Notes: generated by a model not told the origin, from the letters alone. A stretch of DNA of 64,000 nucleotides from Laburnicola sp. R22_1 (GCA_014281115.1 JACONQ010000005.1:2480001-2544000); one strand, 5' to 3'; counted from the first letter of the stretch, positions 1 through 11,600 are shown. Program-made: numbers and translations.

Positions 1-556
1 CGGCAATGAAATTACCGAGATCGTCGCTACACGCGCTCACTTCCGTGGAGGTGAATCGTTTGGATACCTGGACGAAAAATTCTTGTGGTTCGAATTCAGC
101 CAGACATTGAACGCAAGCGACGCATTCAGCTCGTTCAATATTCGTATGAACGGTGTTACCTACGATAACGGTGGAACAGGTGGATACCCTGTAAACGCCG
201 ATGTTCTTTTTCAACGTGCGCAATCCTGCGTTACCTTTGATGAAACCACGCTCCAAGGCACTTTGAACGTCACTGCAGCTGTGTCCAAATCCTCCCTCAA
301 GGGCGATGCCGCACCCCAGATGCGCATCGTGCGGAAGACGAGAGCCCAGGGGAATTTCATTCCTCATTTGGAACAAGCCGTCGTCTCCATGGTCCGTTCA
401 AGCAAGGAGACTGCAGAGTACGTGTACTATACTACCTCCACGTTGCTAAGCGTTGATGAGCTTGATACCTCGTTTGACCTTGAATTGGACGACTCAAAAG
501 TAGAGTTTATTGGCACGCTTGGGCTTGGGAATGGGAGAGAGTGCGCTCCATTGTGA
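1..556 (+). CDS. 3' end of an unidentified protein-coding gene
   Basis: The open frame enters from the left edge (first full codon at base 2) and ends at TGA 554-556, giving about 184 residues. There is no in-frame ATG at the left, so the start lies outside the window. Codon use is balanced, CpA and TpG are normal, and there are no RIP-type stops, unlike everything downstream. The visible part is hydrophilic with few cysteines, a Gly/Asn-rich stretch (VTYDNGGTGGYPVNAD) and an acidic region near the end (ELDTSFDLELDD). I see no membrane segment and do not recognise the family, so no function is assigned. It is the last intact gene before the repeat-rich region. Confidence 0.8.
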   Translation, partial: GNEITEIVATRAHFRGGESFGYLDEKFLWFEFSQTLNASDAFSSFNIRMNGVTYDNGGTGGYPVNADVLFQRAQSCVTFDETTLQGTLNVTAAVSKSSLKGDAAPQMRIVRKTRAQGNFIPHLEQAVVSMVRSSKETAEYVYYTTSTLLSVDELDTSFDLELDDSKVEFIGTLGLGNGRECAPL

Positions 557-670
557 GTGGCTGCGTGATGAATTGGTTTGAAGGTTCGGTGTTGTAGGGA
601 ATATCGCAGGGTCTCGATTCAAGCAGCGAGAACGACACGGAGAAGAATGAAGGCTTTATCTACTTTGCGC
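557..670 (+). other. 3' flank/UTR of the first gene
   Basis: Unmutated, normal-composition sequence between the stop codon and the truncated repeat. Bases 658-670 (ATCTACTTTGCGC) are the left copy of that repeat's target duplication. No clear polyadenylation hexamer is seen. Confidence 0.5.
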
Positions 671-782
671 TTTTCACGCTTTTTTTGATTACTAAGCAGG
701 GGGCTCTGCTTTTTTTGTCATGTTATTTGAGATGAAAGCCTTTGTCGTGCTACCCCTAGGTAGTTAATTTAACGCCACACAC
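671..782 (+). mobile_element. Family R, 112-bp 5'-truncated copy (R1)
   Basis: This is the 3' end of the family R repeat: a small hairpin (GCAGGGGGCTCTGC), the palindrome CTACCCCTAGGTAG, then TTAATTTAACGCCACACAC. It is flanked by a perfect 13-bp direct repeat, ATCTACTTTGCGC, at 658-670 and 783-795. It keeps CA/TG dinucleotides that are TA in the long copies, so it looks like an unmutated version of the family's 3' end. The insertion is only 115 bp after the stop codon of the first gene and may lie in its transcript. Confidence 0.85.
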
Positions 783-806
783 ATCTACTTTGCGCAGGCA
801 TGCATA

Positions 807-2652
807 ACGTGTTTACAAGCGAGCTGCGAACCCCACTAACTTTCTACAACGCGTCACCTATCAACTACAATGGCTTAACCAACACTTATTCGATTGCCCT
901 ATAACGAAGCAGATGTCTCCCTAGCTATCTTAGCTATTAATTAGAATCAGATCCAGAGCGTTAATCGCGCTGCAGCGACGTTTAACGTTCCTGAAAGCAC
1001 GCTTCGCAGCCGACGCGCTGGAACTACTGCGCGACGCGATTGTGAGCCTAAATCAAAGAAGCTTACCAAGCTAGAAGAGGAGGTTATTATTGAGCATATA
1101 CTTAACCTAGATTCGCGAGGCTTTGCGCCTACTCTAGGTGCTGTACGAGATATGGCAAATAAGCTGCTCGCTGAGTGTAGCGCAGGCCACGTTGGCTAGC
1201 AGTGGCCTAGAAACTTTGTCAAGCGAACAGACAGCCTCATAACGCGATTTAATTAAGCCTACAATTAATAGCGAGCCCTCTGCGAGGACCCAACAGCTAT
1301 ACAGGCCTGGTTTGAGCTAGTAGCACGTATAAAGGCCACCTACGGTATCTGCAATAAGGACACCTTTAACTTCGACAAGACTGGCTTTCTAATAGGCAAG
1401 ATATCCTCCTAGCTAGTTGTTACAGGCTTAGAGAGATGTGGTTGGCCAAAAGCGATCTAGCCAGGCAATTGTGAGTGGGTGACGACGATCTATAGAATTA
1501 ACGCTGCTAGGTGGGCAATCCTGCCCTTTGTTATCTTTGCTGGCAAGTACTACCTCTCAGCCTAGTATGAGGGCGACGATATACCAGGTAACTAAACTAT
1601 TAGTCTTAGCGACAATGGGTGAACTACGAACAAGCTTGGTGTTGCCTAGCTACGGCACTTTATTAAGCATACAGTAGAGCGTAGAGTAGGCGCGCGTCAG
1701 CTCCTAATACTCAACAGCTATAAGAGCCACAACTTACTCGAATTCTAGGAGATCTGCAGGGAGAACAAGATCTATACCCTATGCATACTACCACATTCGT
1801 CACACCTCCTACAGCCACTTAACGTGGGCTGCTTCTCGCCGTTGAAGCGGGCGTATAGGCGCCAGGTTAAGGGCCTAATACGCAACTATATCAACCATAT
1901 TACTAAGCTTGAGTTTCTACTAGCCTTTCGCGCCGCCTACAACTAGTTAATTACAAAGGAGAATATCTGCGCAAGCTTTTAAGGCTCTGGGCTAGTCCCA
2001 CATAATCTAGAGGCAGTGCTCTCAAAGCTTAATATCAAGCTTCGTACACCGTCGCCAGCGCTAGCGCCAGCAGCCCTACTAGAGGCCCTATCGGAGTCTG
2101 CAACACCAAGCAACGCACGCAAGCTAGGCGCTCAGTTAACTCTAGTTTATAAGCAGATTCGAAGGCATTAGGGATCCTCTCCTACCTCAGTTATCTAGTC
2201 GCTTGATTAGCTTATAAGAGGCGCTAAGAGAATGGCGCATTTAATAGTGCTTATGCGCGAGGAGATAGCTACTCTACAAAGGGCAAATAAGGCAGCTATA
2301 ACGCGTAAATAGCGCAAAAAGAAGCGGATCTAAAAGCGAGGCACTCTATTAAAGGCAGAGGGAGAGGATATTATTGCTTAAAAGGCTGTTGAGCAGCAAC
2401 TAGAGGGAGAAATACAGCAAGGCAAGGCGCAGTTAGGTGCGAGCCGGTAGGCTTCTGCGCGCTGTAGGCGCTGTAGGGAGCCTAGGCACAACTCGCGCAC
2501 GTGTAAGAAGGCTTCTATAGATACTGCTTAATTTAGGATCGCTATTATATTAATAGAATATTAATGCGTTGTGAATTTATATGCTGCGAAAGGCTCAGAG
2601 ACTTAGTGGGGTTCGCAGCTCGCTTGTATTCGCAGCTCGCTTATAAACACGT
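807..2652 (+). mobile_element. Fot1/pogo-like DNA transposon A
   Basis: A complete 1,846-bp element flanked by TA (805-806, 2653-2654). Its inverted termini begin ACGTGTTTAYAAGCGAGC. The right end carries the motif AAGCGAGCTGCGAA twice (complements at 2612-2625 and 2629-2642); the left end carries it once. One transposase frame fills the interior. RIP damage is light to moderate. TA duplication and a DDE transposase with C-terminal zinc knuckle place it in the Fot1/pogo group of Tc1/mariner. Confidence 0.92.
870..2531 (+). pseudogene. Fot1-like transposase of element A, RIP-inactivated
   Basis: From ATG 870 to TAA 2529-2531 a single frame of about 553 codons can be followed with no frameshift, but it contains about twenty in-frame stops, nearly all where CAG, CAA or TGG is expected. 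Order of domains: N-terminal helix-turn-helix (VNRAAATFNVPESTLRSRR), CENP-B-type region, then a DDE core. The catalytic motifs are damaged: NFDKTGF where NFDETGF is usual, LSDNG kept, LLILNSYKSH where D is usual, and LQPLNVGCF for LQPLDVGCF. The C-terminus has a CCHC knuckle (CRRCREPRHNSRTC). It would have cut and pasted element A; it is dead now. Confidence 0.9.
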
Positions 2653-2812
2653 TAATTATAATTCTAAAACATATTAACGTATCCTATTAGCGAGCGGGTT
2701 AGTTTTTGCCAAGACTACAACACCTCACAATAACTTATAATGTCTTAACAACGCAACGCGTTATTATTTAATAAAGAAGGCAGAATTAAGCTTACCCTTT
2801 AGGCCTAACATA

Positions 2813-5016
2813 TTCTATTAGTAACTCGGACAGATTAGTCCGCCGGACAGTTTTTGCCAAGACTACAACACTTTACTATGAATTATAATGTCTTAATAAC
2901 ACAACGCGTTATTATCTAATTAAGAAGACAGAATTAAGCTTACCCTTTACGTCTATTAGAATAAGCAAATTTTAAGCCTATAATACGCTACTACAGTATA
3001 TAATATCCTAAAGTCTACACTAAATAATTAAATTAATAGAATTATTATCTAAGTAGATATATAATTAGGCATAGTAAAGCTTACTATAACTAAAGAGCAG
3101 ACGCTTATATAGTATATCCTTAACCTAGATTTGCAAGGATTTGCACTCTAGCTAGGTAAGGTAGAAGATATGGCTAATAAACTGCTAGCTACGCGGCATA
3201 GAGACCCTATAGAATAATACTAGGCTTAGCGCTTCGTAAAGCGCGTACCTAAGCTTAAAATAGCTTTTAATTAAGCAAAGAACTAATAAAGAATACAACA
3301 GAAAGATCTAGAGGTTATAAACACGTGGTTTTAGCTAGTAGAGGATATAAAAGCCAAGTATAGAGTGCAGAATAAAGATATCTATAACTTTAATAAGACA
3401 GACTTCTAAATAGGAGTTATTAGCTTAATAAAGGTTATAACTAGTTTAGAAAGACGTTCTTAACCTACGCTTGTTTAGCCAGGCAACTATAAGTAGGTTA
3501 TAGTAATTTAGAGTATTTGCGCTACTAGGTATACTGCCCCGTCCTTTATTATCTATAAAGGGCGAGTCTATATCTTAGCGTGGTATAAGGAGACTAGTAT
3601 CCCCCGCGATTTGAAGCTCTCAGTCTCTAAGACTAGCTAGACTAACAGCGAGCTTAGAGTCGCGTGGTTAAAGCACTTTAACGCGTATACAAGGCCGCGC
3701 ATAGTAGGGTTATAGAGGTTACTTATTCTAGACAGCTATAAGAGCCACTACTCCTAGAATTTTAAGGATTATTGCCTAGAACAGAAGATCCTAACACTCT
3801 GTATGCTAGCGCACTTATCTTATATCCTCTAGCCGCTTAATATGGTCTGTTTCGCGCTACTAAAGCTGAAGTACTCCTAGCGCGTGCGGGACTTAGCGCG
3901 CTAACGCGTCTTTTATATTAATAAAGAGGGCTTCCTACTAGCCTTTTGCAATGCGTTTTTTAATATGTTTATACTAGAAAACTATAAGAAAGCCTTTAAG
4001 GCCTCTAGGCTTATTCTTTTAAATACGTTAGTAGTGGTAGATCGCCTTAATATGCGTATTCACACTCCACCTTAGGGTACCCTACTAGATACACTATAGC
4101 AAGCTAGGACCCTAAGTAATACCCTTAAGTTTAGATCCTAGTCAAAGCTCGTACGCGACTCTTTTATTCAGTCTCTACCTAATGCTAAATCGAGCTATTT
4201 ACAGCTTATAAAAGGTGCTAAACTTATGCTCTACTATAGTGTACTTTAAGAGACCTATATTAAGGAACTTAAGAAGTAAATTAAGGTTCTAATAAAGCGA
4301 AAAACGCGTAAAAGAAAGCGCATTTAGAAAGGTAGGACGCTAGACTTTGCTTAGGAAGCAGATTTAGGAGTAGAAAGCCCTTCTATTAGAGTAAAGTTGT
4401 TGAAAAGGGCGCGAGGTAGTAGTAAGGGAGAGGCAGGTCCCTTAACACAACGCCGCTATAGGAGGTGCGGAGAGCCTAGGCACAACTCAAGGACCTATTA
4501 GATAGATAAAGAGATAGAGAAAGAGTTAGATATTACCCTTAGCGGCTTATTTTTAGATAGTGTTAATAGTAAATTAGAGTGATTTTATTATAGGTTACTA
4601 TAAGGCCAAAAATAACGGGTTAACTTTATCTTACAATAGTATACACTTAGTAACTAAAAATTAGATAAAGTACTACTTAAAATATAGTATGCTTTACTAT
4701 AAATCACAATAAGTATACTATATATTGCCTATATATAGTATGGTAGATAATATATTGTATATTATAGGGAGTCTTATTATGAGTTTATATTGCCAAGAAA
4801 GACTCCTTAGCTTTACGCGGCTATAGTAGCCACGCAAAGAGGCTGCACAACGTAAAAAGTAGATTAAATAGTAACTTAGTATATTGTAAGTTATAGTAGA
4901 TTATTATAAGTTACTATAAAGTAACGTTAGTGGTGTTCTATAATGAGTTATAAGGGACCTCGAAGTTGCCAAGAAAAACTATCCGGCGGACTAATCTGTC
5001 CGGACTACTAATAGAA
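2813..5016 (+). mobile_element. Fot1-like DNA transposon C1 nested in B
   Basis: A complete 2,204-bp element flanked by TA (2811-2812, 5017-5018). Its inverted termini start TTCTATTAGTA and continue with a doubled TAGTCCG motif (GGACAGATTAGTCCGCCGGA). The junction lies inside the N-terminal coding part of B, so C1 jumped after B. A second copy of the family (C2) occupies 46403-63675 in the other orientation. Confidence 0.92.
2888..4582 (+). pseudogene. Fot1-like transposase of C1, RIP-inactivated
   Basis: ATG 2888 to TGA 4580-4582 is one frame of about 564 codons, broken only by RIP-type stops. Visible parts: a DDE core with NFNKTDF (Asp and Glu changed), LLILDSYKSHYS (Asp kept), and a Pro-Leu-Asn motif for LQPLD. 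A Lys/Arg-rich C-terminus follows, with a degraded CCHC knuckle (YRRCGEPRHNSRTY; last Cys changed to Tyr, as TGC/TGT>TAC/TAT predicts). About 430 bp of non-coding 3' sequence lies between the stop and the right terminus. Confidence 0.88.
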
Positions 5017-6779
5017 TATATTATTAGAATAAACAATTTTTAAGCCTATAACGCGCCGCTAACGCGTATAACATTCTAAAAACTATAGTAACCTACTAAT
5101 ATAATAGAATCGCTGCCTAAGTAGATAATCGTGCTAATATAGCGAAGCTTACTATAACTAAAAAGGAGACGCTTATCTAATATATACTTAACCTAGACTT
5201 GTAAGAATTTGCACTCTAGCTAGATAAGGTAAAGAATATAGCTAATAAACTACTAGCTGCGCGGCATAGAGACCCTATAGGTAAATACTAGGCTTAACAC
5301 TTTATAAAGTGTATACTTAAGCTTAAAATAACATTTAATTAAGCGAAAAACTAAGAGAGAATATAATAGGAGGATCTAGAGGTAATAAACGCGTGGTTTT
5401 GGCTTATAGAGAAGATAAAAGCTAAGTATAAGGTGCAGAATTAAGACGTCTATAACTTTAGTAAAACTAGTTTCTAGATAAAAGTTATTAGCTTAATAAA
5501 GGTTATAATAGGCTTAAAGAGACGTTCTTAACCTAATCTTATCTAGCTAGGCAACTATAAGTAGATTATAATAATCTAGAGCATTTACGCTACTAGGTAT
5601 ACTGCCTTACCCTTTATTATCTATAAAGGGCAAGTTTATATTTTAGCGTAGTATAAGAAGACTAGTATCTCCTACAATTAGAAGCTTTTAGTCTCTAAGA
5701 CTAGCTAGACTAATAATAAGCTTAGAGTTGCGTAGTTAAAGCACTTTAACGTATATACAAGACCGCGTATAATAGAGTTATAGAGGTTACTTATTCTAGA
5801 TAGCTATAAGAGCTACTAATTCTAATATTTTAAGGATTACTACCTAGAACAGAGGATTCTAATCCTCTATATACTAGCGCACTTATCTCACATCCTGCAG
5901 CCACTTAATATAGTCTATTTTGCGCTACTAAAGCTAAAGTACTCCTAGCGTATATAAGACTTAGCGCGCTAACACGTCTTTTATATTAATAAAGAGGGCT
6001 TTCTACTACCCTTTTGCAACGCGTTTTTTAATATATTTATATTAGAGAATTGTAGAAAAGCCTTTAAGGCCTTTAGGCTTGTTCCTTTAGATGCGTTAGT
6101 AGTAGTAGATTGCCTTAATATGCGACTTTACACCCTACTAGGACTAACTATACTAAATAAGCCCTAGCAATTAAAAATACTAAAAAACGCTATTAAACTC
6201 TTGCTATAGACTAAGCTAGTAATAGAATCTATTAAGAAATTACTAACTACTATTACTATAAGGCTTACACAGCTTATAAAGGGCGCTAAAAGTCTAGCTT
6301 ACTAAGATATACTTATAATAGGCTAACTTGCTAAGCTTTAGAAGCAAATAGAGCTGCTTACTAAGTAAAAATTACGTAAAAGGAAGCGTCTTTAGTATAG
6401 TAGAGTACTTAACTTTGGCTAGGAAGCAGATTTAGTAGCTAGAAGTCTCTCTATTAGGGCGAAATTGTCTAAAAGGGCACAGGGTAGAGATAACACTAAG
6501 GGAGGCCCCTTAACACAACGCCGCTACGGCAACTATAGGGGGACTAGGCACAACACAAGAATCTGCTAAAAGGCTAAAGAGTTATCTTCTAGCTTAGATA
6601 TTACTCTTAGTAGACTATTTTTAGATAGTATTAATAGTAATTTATATTAAAGTTTGTAGTACTATAGTATTACTAAGAAAAACTAATCCACTCGCTGATC
6701 TAATCCGCTCGCTAATAGGATATATTAATATATATTAAAGGGAAGCCTATGTATATAGAATACTATAACCCTTATTAAT

Positions 6780-7999
6780 TTCTTTTCTAGGGTTAATTCG
6801 TAATGTTACGTAATTAATAATTTCTTTAATAATACTTTTTGCTATAATAATAATAATAATTATAATAGTAACTAATCTAACTATTTTATTAACTCTCTTT
6901 TATAGTAGATCTTTCTCCGTAACTAGCAAGCTATATTCTGCCTCTCCTAGGACCTTACTACTACCTATCTTCCTTATACTTCTGCTGCTACTGCTTACCT
7001 TTACCCTTATTACTTAGTTGTAGTCCCCTACCTTAATAGTATCCTAAATAATTACTACTATATTTATAAGCTTCTTATACTATAGCTGCGCTTTTAAACT
7101 CTTATAGTCTCTAAAAAACTACTACTTATTATTTAGTAGCTATTCCTATATTTTTACTTTACTAGTCCTTATCTTTAAGCTTTTTTAGTAATACCTTTAC
7201 TTTGCTCTATTATTATAGTATAAATAACTAACTTAACTCTCTATCTAGGTACTAAAGGAGTACTTTGCACTTTAGAATTTAGAGTTATAAAACTACCTAA
7301 TAGGGCCTAAATAGCTAGTGCTAGGTGTTATTAAAGATATTAAGATTAAGAGACCCCTCTAATAACCCTACTTACTATATAAAATTGCTAAATTTCTAAG
7401 AATTATTCTTAACTTTACCTAGCTTATCCTTTATATACTTTTAAAACTCTACTATAGCTATACTACTCTATATAAAAGAAGTAGTGTAGTTAGGCTACTA
7501 AAATATTATTATATCGCTAGATATAATAGATAAAGAGCTAGATTTAAAAGATAGTAGTAGTTATATATTAAAGATAAAGATTTTATATACTAGACGTTAC
7601 TAATATTATAAGAGGCAGACTTTATATGCTATACGTATAGTAAACTATAGTTACACTACTACTAGGTTATAAATATAATAACTAAACTATAGTTAAGCGT
7701 TCTATTGCCTATACTATTTTTGTAGTTATAACTTTGCAGTCTACTATTGCTCTCTAATAGTCTACTAGTTAAGAGATAATATATAACTTAGTTATGCTAG
7801 ATAGTAGACTATTTATTAACTATTATTAATAATACTACTATAAAGAAAATTAATAATAAAATTATTATTATTTTATATATATTTTGTTACTACTACTATG
7901 TGCTAGGTAATAGGTTTTAGTGCCTTTTATTTTACTTCTCTCTATATATAGTGTAGATCTAACCTTAGTTAGAATCTCTACATAATAAAGATATTTAAT
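6780..7999 (-). mobile_element. Family D retroposon-like element, copy D1
   Basis: A 1,220-bp repeat, inverted relative to D2 and D3. It is flanked by a 13-bp direct repeat, AAC(C/T)CTTATTAAT (6767-6779 and 8000-8012), whose single mismatch is a RIP-type C/T. No terminal inverted repeats. In its own sense the 3' end is A-rich after a CCTAG motif. The segment near 6820-6830 lacks about 40 bp present in D3. Confidence 0.8.
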
Positions 8000-8092
8000 A
8001 ACTCTTATTAATATTATAACCTAAAAAAATACTATTATTCTCTACTAGAGGATAACACGTAGAGACTACACAACCTTACGTGCCTAGTATAC

Positions 8093-8379
8093 TATAATAG
8101 TACTTGCTAGCCTCCCTACTAAGCACGCCCTATTACCTTTCTTTTATACCTTATTTTCTCTATTTGCGCCTTTTACCTTCCTAAAGACGCCTTTCCTAGT
8201 TAGTATTAGCGTAGTAGTTAGTATAGGCTTATGCCCTACGCTACTCTCTATATAAAAAAGGGCCCCCTATATTCCTTTCTTATTTACTATTTTAGAATAG
8301 TATTAATTTAACTAGCTCTTTTAACTATTCTAGCTATTTCTAATAGGTTAGCCTTATAAGGCTATATACCGCCCTTGTA
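8093..8379 (+). repeat. 5' LTR of element M
   Basis: Starts TATAATAGTACTTGCTAGCC and ends CCGCCCTTGTA; the canonical TG...CA ends are probably hidden by RIP (TG>TA, CA>TA). It differs from the right LTR mainly by C/T and G/A changes, as expected when two copies are RIP-mutated independently. Confidence 0.8.
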
Positions 8380-8487
8380 TTATTTTAAGACTAACTCTTT
8401 TTATTTAGCTATAGATAGTAATATAATATCTACTCCTTTTTTAAGACGCTACCTATAGACAGTTAAATTAGTAACAGTTTTACCTTA

Positions 8488-8960
8488 TTAGTTACTAGTT
8501 ATGCTAGGTAGTTATTATACTATCTAAGATTTATAAGGCTACTAGCATAACTTCTTTGTCTACTATAAGTAGGTAAGGATATATTAAGTTAGTTACTAGT
8601 TATACTAAGTAGTTATTATACTACCTAAGGTCTACAAAACTACTAATATAACTCCTTTGCCTACTATAAGTTAGTAAGGGTGTATTAGGTTAGTTACTAG
8701 TTATACTAAGTAGTAGTTCTATACTAAGGTCTATAAAACTACTAATATAACTCCTCTACTTACTGCGAGTAGGTAAAGGTATATTAGGTTAGTTACTAGT
8801 TATACTAGATAGTTATTACACTACCTAAGGTCTATAAGACTACTAATATAACTTTTCTGCTTACTATAAGTAGGTAAGAGTATATTAGGTTAGTTACTAG
8901 TTATACTAGGCAGCTATTATACTACGCTAAGGTCTATATTAAGAGGCTGCTCTAAATATC
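8488..8960 (+). repeat. Five tandem 101-bp repeats inside M
   Basis: Units begin TTAGTTACTAGTTATRCTA at 8488, 8589, 8690, 8789 and 8890, a spacing of 99-101 bp; the last is partial. Each unit also carries CTAAGGTCTATAARACTACTA and a CTACTATAAGTAGGTAAG palindrome-like segment. They sit just downstream of the 5' LTR, in the leader. No reading frame is shared across units. Confidence 0.85.
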
Positions 8961-8989
8961 CCTAAATAATAATAAATAATAATAAGTAA

Positions 8990-10858
8990 TAACTATATTA
9001 CCTCTAAAGACTAATTTGCCTATAATACCTAACTAGCGTTATACTATAAGGGCTAAAGGCACTAAATAAGAGGAATTAGAATTAGGCTTTAAAGGCGCTA
9101 TAGTGCTGCCTATAAAGATTTTATATAAATAATACTTTTACCTTCTCTATAAGGCGCTCTATTTTACTTATTAAGTGCCCTAGCTTACACTTATAAAATA
9201 CCTAGACTTACTAAATCTAACTACTTTACTATGCCTAACTATTAATTTCTTAAGTATTTTTATTATTATTCTTTACTACCTTTATAATAGACGCCTCTAA
9301 TAAACCACTCTAACACTTAAAAAACCATAATACTAGATTGCTCTAGTGCTAGCCTTACTAAGTAGCTTTATTTAGTCTACCCTAATTTTTTACTACTCTA
9401 TTTTACTAAGTAGCCTTATGTACTCTACCCTAATCTTTTACTACTTTAGATTTTAGTTAAGCTTATATTTAAACTAGAATAGCACTAGTTATAGAAACCT
9501 ACTTCTTTTGCTAAGACTGCTCTAGTCTTTACCTACTACCTATTAAGTATTTAGCTAGGCAACTAATTACTAGGCTATTAATATTACCTAGCTACCTTCT
9601 AGTTTAGCTTATTAATAGATTATAGTTAAACGTCTTTATTATAACTCTACTTTTGCCTTAAACTTACTAGTAGTTAGCCTTTAAATCTAATAACTCTATA
9701 CTATTATCTCCTAAGAGTCCTAAAATTAATATATATTAGGCAACTCTAACTACTTTTTCTAATAATAGAGACTTTAAAGCAAAGCCTAAGCCTAATTACT
9801 TTAGCTAACTACTCTCTGCTACTTTTTCCTAGCTATTACTAGAATAGCTAAATAAGCTAGAAGATACCTAACCTAGTAAAGACTATAGTAATTATACTAG
9901 AGAAGAGGTACTTAATAAGAATAATTTTTATAAACTTAGTATTACTTACTATAATAATAGCCTAGAAGATAATAATACTATCTATTATAGTAGTAGATTA
10001 GAAGATAAAAAGCCTATCTATTATAATAATCTTCCTAATAATAACTCTAAATTTCCTAAACTAATTAATTCTAAGTCTAATTTTTAATAGAAAGAATACT
10101 TAGGCAATAAATTTAATAGTAAACCACCTAATAAAATCTTCTAGACTACTAATAATTAGAAGCTACTTTCTAACTATTAGCTCTTACTCTAATTTACTAG
10201 TTACCTAACTTATTTTACCTTTAGAGGCACCCTAAGCTACTAAAATAAGTAGTCTAGTTTACCACTAGTTAAGTAGCTTTTTAGCTAGCCTACTATATAT
10301 AGGCACCTATTACTTTTAGCACTCTTACCTCTAGCTATCCTCTTTCTAGCTAGCCTATTATTAATTTAGTAGTTCTCTAACTATTATGCGTATAGGGCAC
10401 CTTTTAACACCTTTACCTTACTATACTAGTAGCCCCTATAGCTTTATAAGCCACTTTACACTAATTAAAAACTATATAGTTAGGTTAATATTTTTTTAAA
10501 ATACTTTTTACAGTACTAAGAAACCTTATATAATATAATTACGCTAGCGTATAATAAACTAACTAGAAAAACTTTAGCTAACTATAATTTTATATAGTAT
10601 TAGAGATAAGAATACGCTTTATTAGTAAAATGCTAAATACTAAGATATAGTTTCTAATCTAGCACTAATTTATCACTAACTACTTTTTTAATATCTCTAC
10701 TAAATTGTACCAAAATTAAAAACTAAGACTACTACTAAAACTATAGAGGCCTATTATCCCTATTCTAGCTCTCTTTAGCCCTAAAATAGTGCTAGTTATA
10801 TTAAAAATCCACTAAAACACTCTATTTTTATACACTTTTCTTTCTATTTTTAGGCCTT
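8990..10858 (+). pseudogene. Decayed interior of M, possible gag-like frame
   Basis: Pyrimidine-rich sequence with no recognisable domain. Between about 9700 and 10085 the plus strand reads as a fairly long frame with few stops, rich in Ser, Asn, Lys and Tyr (SNNRDFKAKPKPNYF; EDKKPIYYNNLPNNNSKF), which could be part of a structural (Gag-like) protein. I cannot confirm this from the sequence. Confidence 0.35.
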
Positions 10859-10871
10859 AAAAAGGGGGTTA

Positions 10872-11157
10872 TATAATAGTACTTACTAGCCTTCCTACTA
10901 AGCACGCCTTATTATCTTTTTTTATACCTTATTTCTTTTATTTGCGTCTTTTACCTTTCTAAAGGTGTCTTTTTTAGTTAGTGTTAGTATAGTAGTTAGT
11001 ATAGACCTATATCCTACGCCGCTCTTTATCTAAGAAAAGGCCCCTTATATCTCTTTTTTATTTACTATCTTAAAATAGTATTAATTTAACTAGCTTTTTT
11101 AACTATTCTAGCTATTTTTAATAGATTAGCCCTATAAGACTGTGTACCGCTCTTATA
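10872..11157 (+). repeat. 3' LTR of element M
   Basis: Direct repeat of 8093-8379 (TATAATAGTACTTACTAGCC ... CCGCTCTTATA), directly after the polypurine tract and followed by the right target duplication TATGC. Confidence 0.8.
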
Positions 11158-11162
11158 TATGC

Positions 11163-11600
11163 TAGCTTGCATATTACCTTGTTGCCTTACTAACTATAAG
11201 TAGGCAGCAGCTTCTATATTCGCCTATGCCCCTTATTGCCTCTTATTACTTATAATTCTAACTCTTATAAGTATGCCTTTCTTTCTACTTTTTTTACTAA
11301 CAATAAATAATATAACTGTGCGTATTTATGCCTAGTTAGAATCTAAGCAGTCTACTTCTCCTAACTAAACACACCCTAAGCAACGCAAATATTAGCATAA
11401 TAGCAGCCCTAGATTACACTCTAAGATGTATCTATAAAATATGCGTAATAAAAATTCTAAGTAGTGGAAAGAAGATAATAATAATATTACGCTCTACTAG
11501 AGCGTGTTGTACGTGGGCACTATCTTAGAGCTAACTAAGTAGACTACACTTACTAGCCTTAGTGCTATTAGTAAGCGCTCTACAAACCTAATATAGTAAA
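11163..11600. other. Decayed sequence between M and N
   Basis: RIP-mutated sequence between the right edge of M and the left LTR of N. Together with 8013-8087 and 18721-21223 it formed one stretch before M and N inserted. The last bases, GTAAA (11596-11600), are the target duplication of N. No identifiable gene; the small minus frame at 11497-11691 crosses the LTR boundary and is not a gene. Confidence 0.5.

Larger units (their letters stand above)
2740..6650 (+). pseudogene. Fot1-like transposase of B, interrupted and RIP-inactivated
   Basis: Starts at ATG 2740 and is cut at 2812 by C1. It resumes after 5018 and runs to TAA 6648-6650. The downstream part aligns with C1: the LNLDL-FAL region, a DDE core with LLILDSYKSY, and a C-terminal basic tail ending in a degraded zinc knuckle. 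Dozens of TAG/TAA codons replace Gln/Trp. It is a relic of a DDE transposase about 560 residues long. Confidence 0.82.
2682..6720 (+). mobile_element. Fot1-like DNA transposon B, split by C1
   Basis: Outer element with termini TCCTATTAGCGAGCGG(G/A)TTAG and TA duplication (2680-2681, 6721-6722). Removing the nested element C1 and its extra TA leaves about 1,833 bp. The right terminus holds the GCGAG-GGATTAG motif twice, the left only once. B and C1 are related: their transposase regions align along the whole length. B is more heavily RIP-mutated than A, which fits an older insertion. Confidence 0.88.
8093..11157 (+). mobile_element. Small LTR retrotransposon M
   Basis: Two direct repeats of 286-287 bp (8093-8379, 10872-11157) bound a 3.07-kb unit. 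The target duplication is TATAC/TATGC (8088-8092, 11158-11162), differing by one RIP-type change. A polypurine tract AAAAAGGGGG (10859-10868) directly precedes the right LTR, so the element reads rightward. The interior is short for an autonomous element and I find no RT, integrase or protease motif. It is probably non-autonomous, or a strongly decayed one. Confidence 0.82.

Noticed and set aside
671..782. Helitron 3' end (hairpin near a terminus) for family R
   Set aside because: No CTRR terminus follows the hairpin, and the 13-bp target duplications are incompatible with Helitron insertion between A and T.
6780..7999. Plus-strand protein reading in D1 (LKEYFAL, LIGPKxLG)
   Set aside because: Antisense to the strand with the A-rich 3' end; D2 and D3 support the other strand over a longer conserved stretch.
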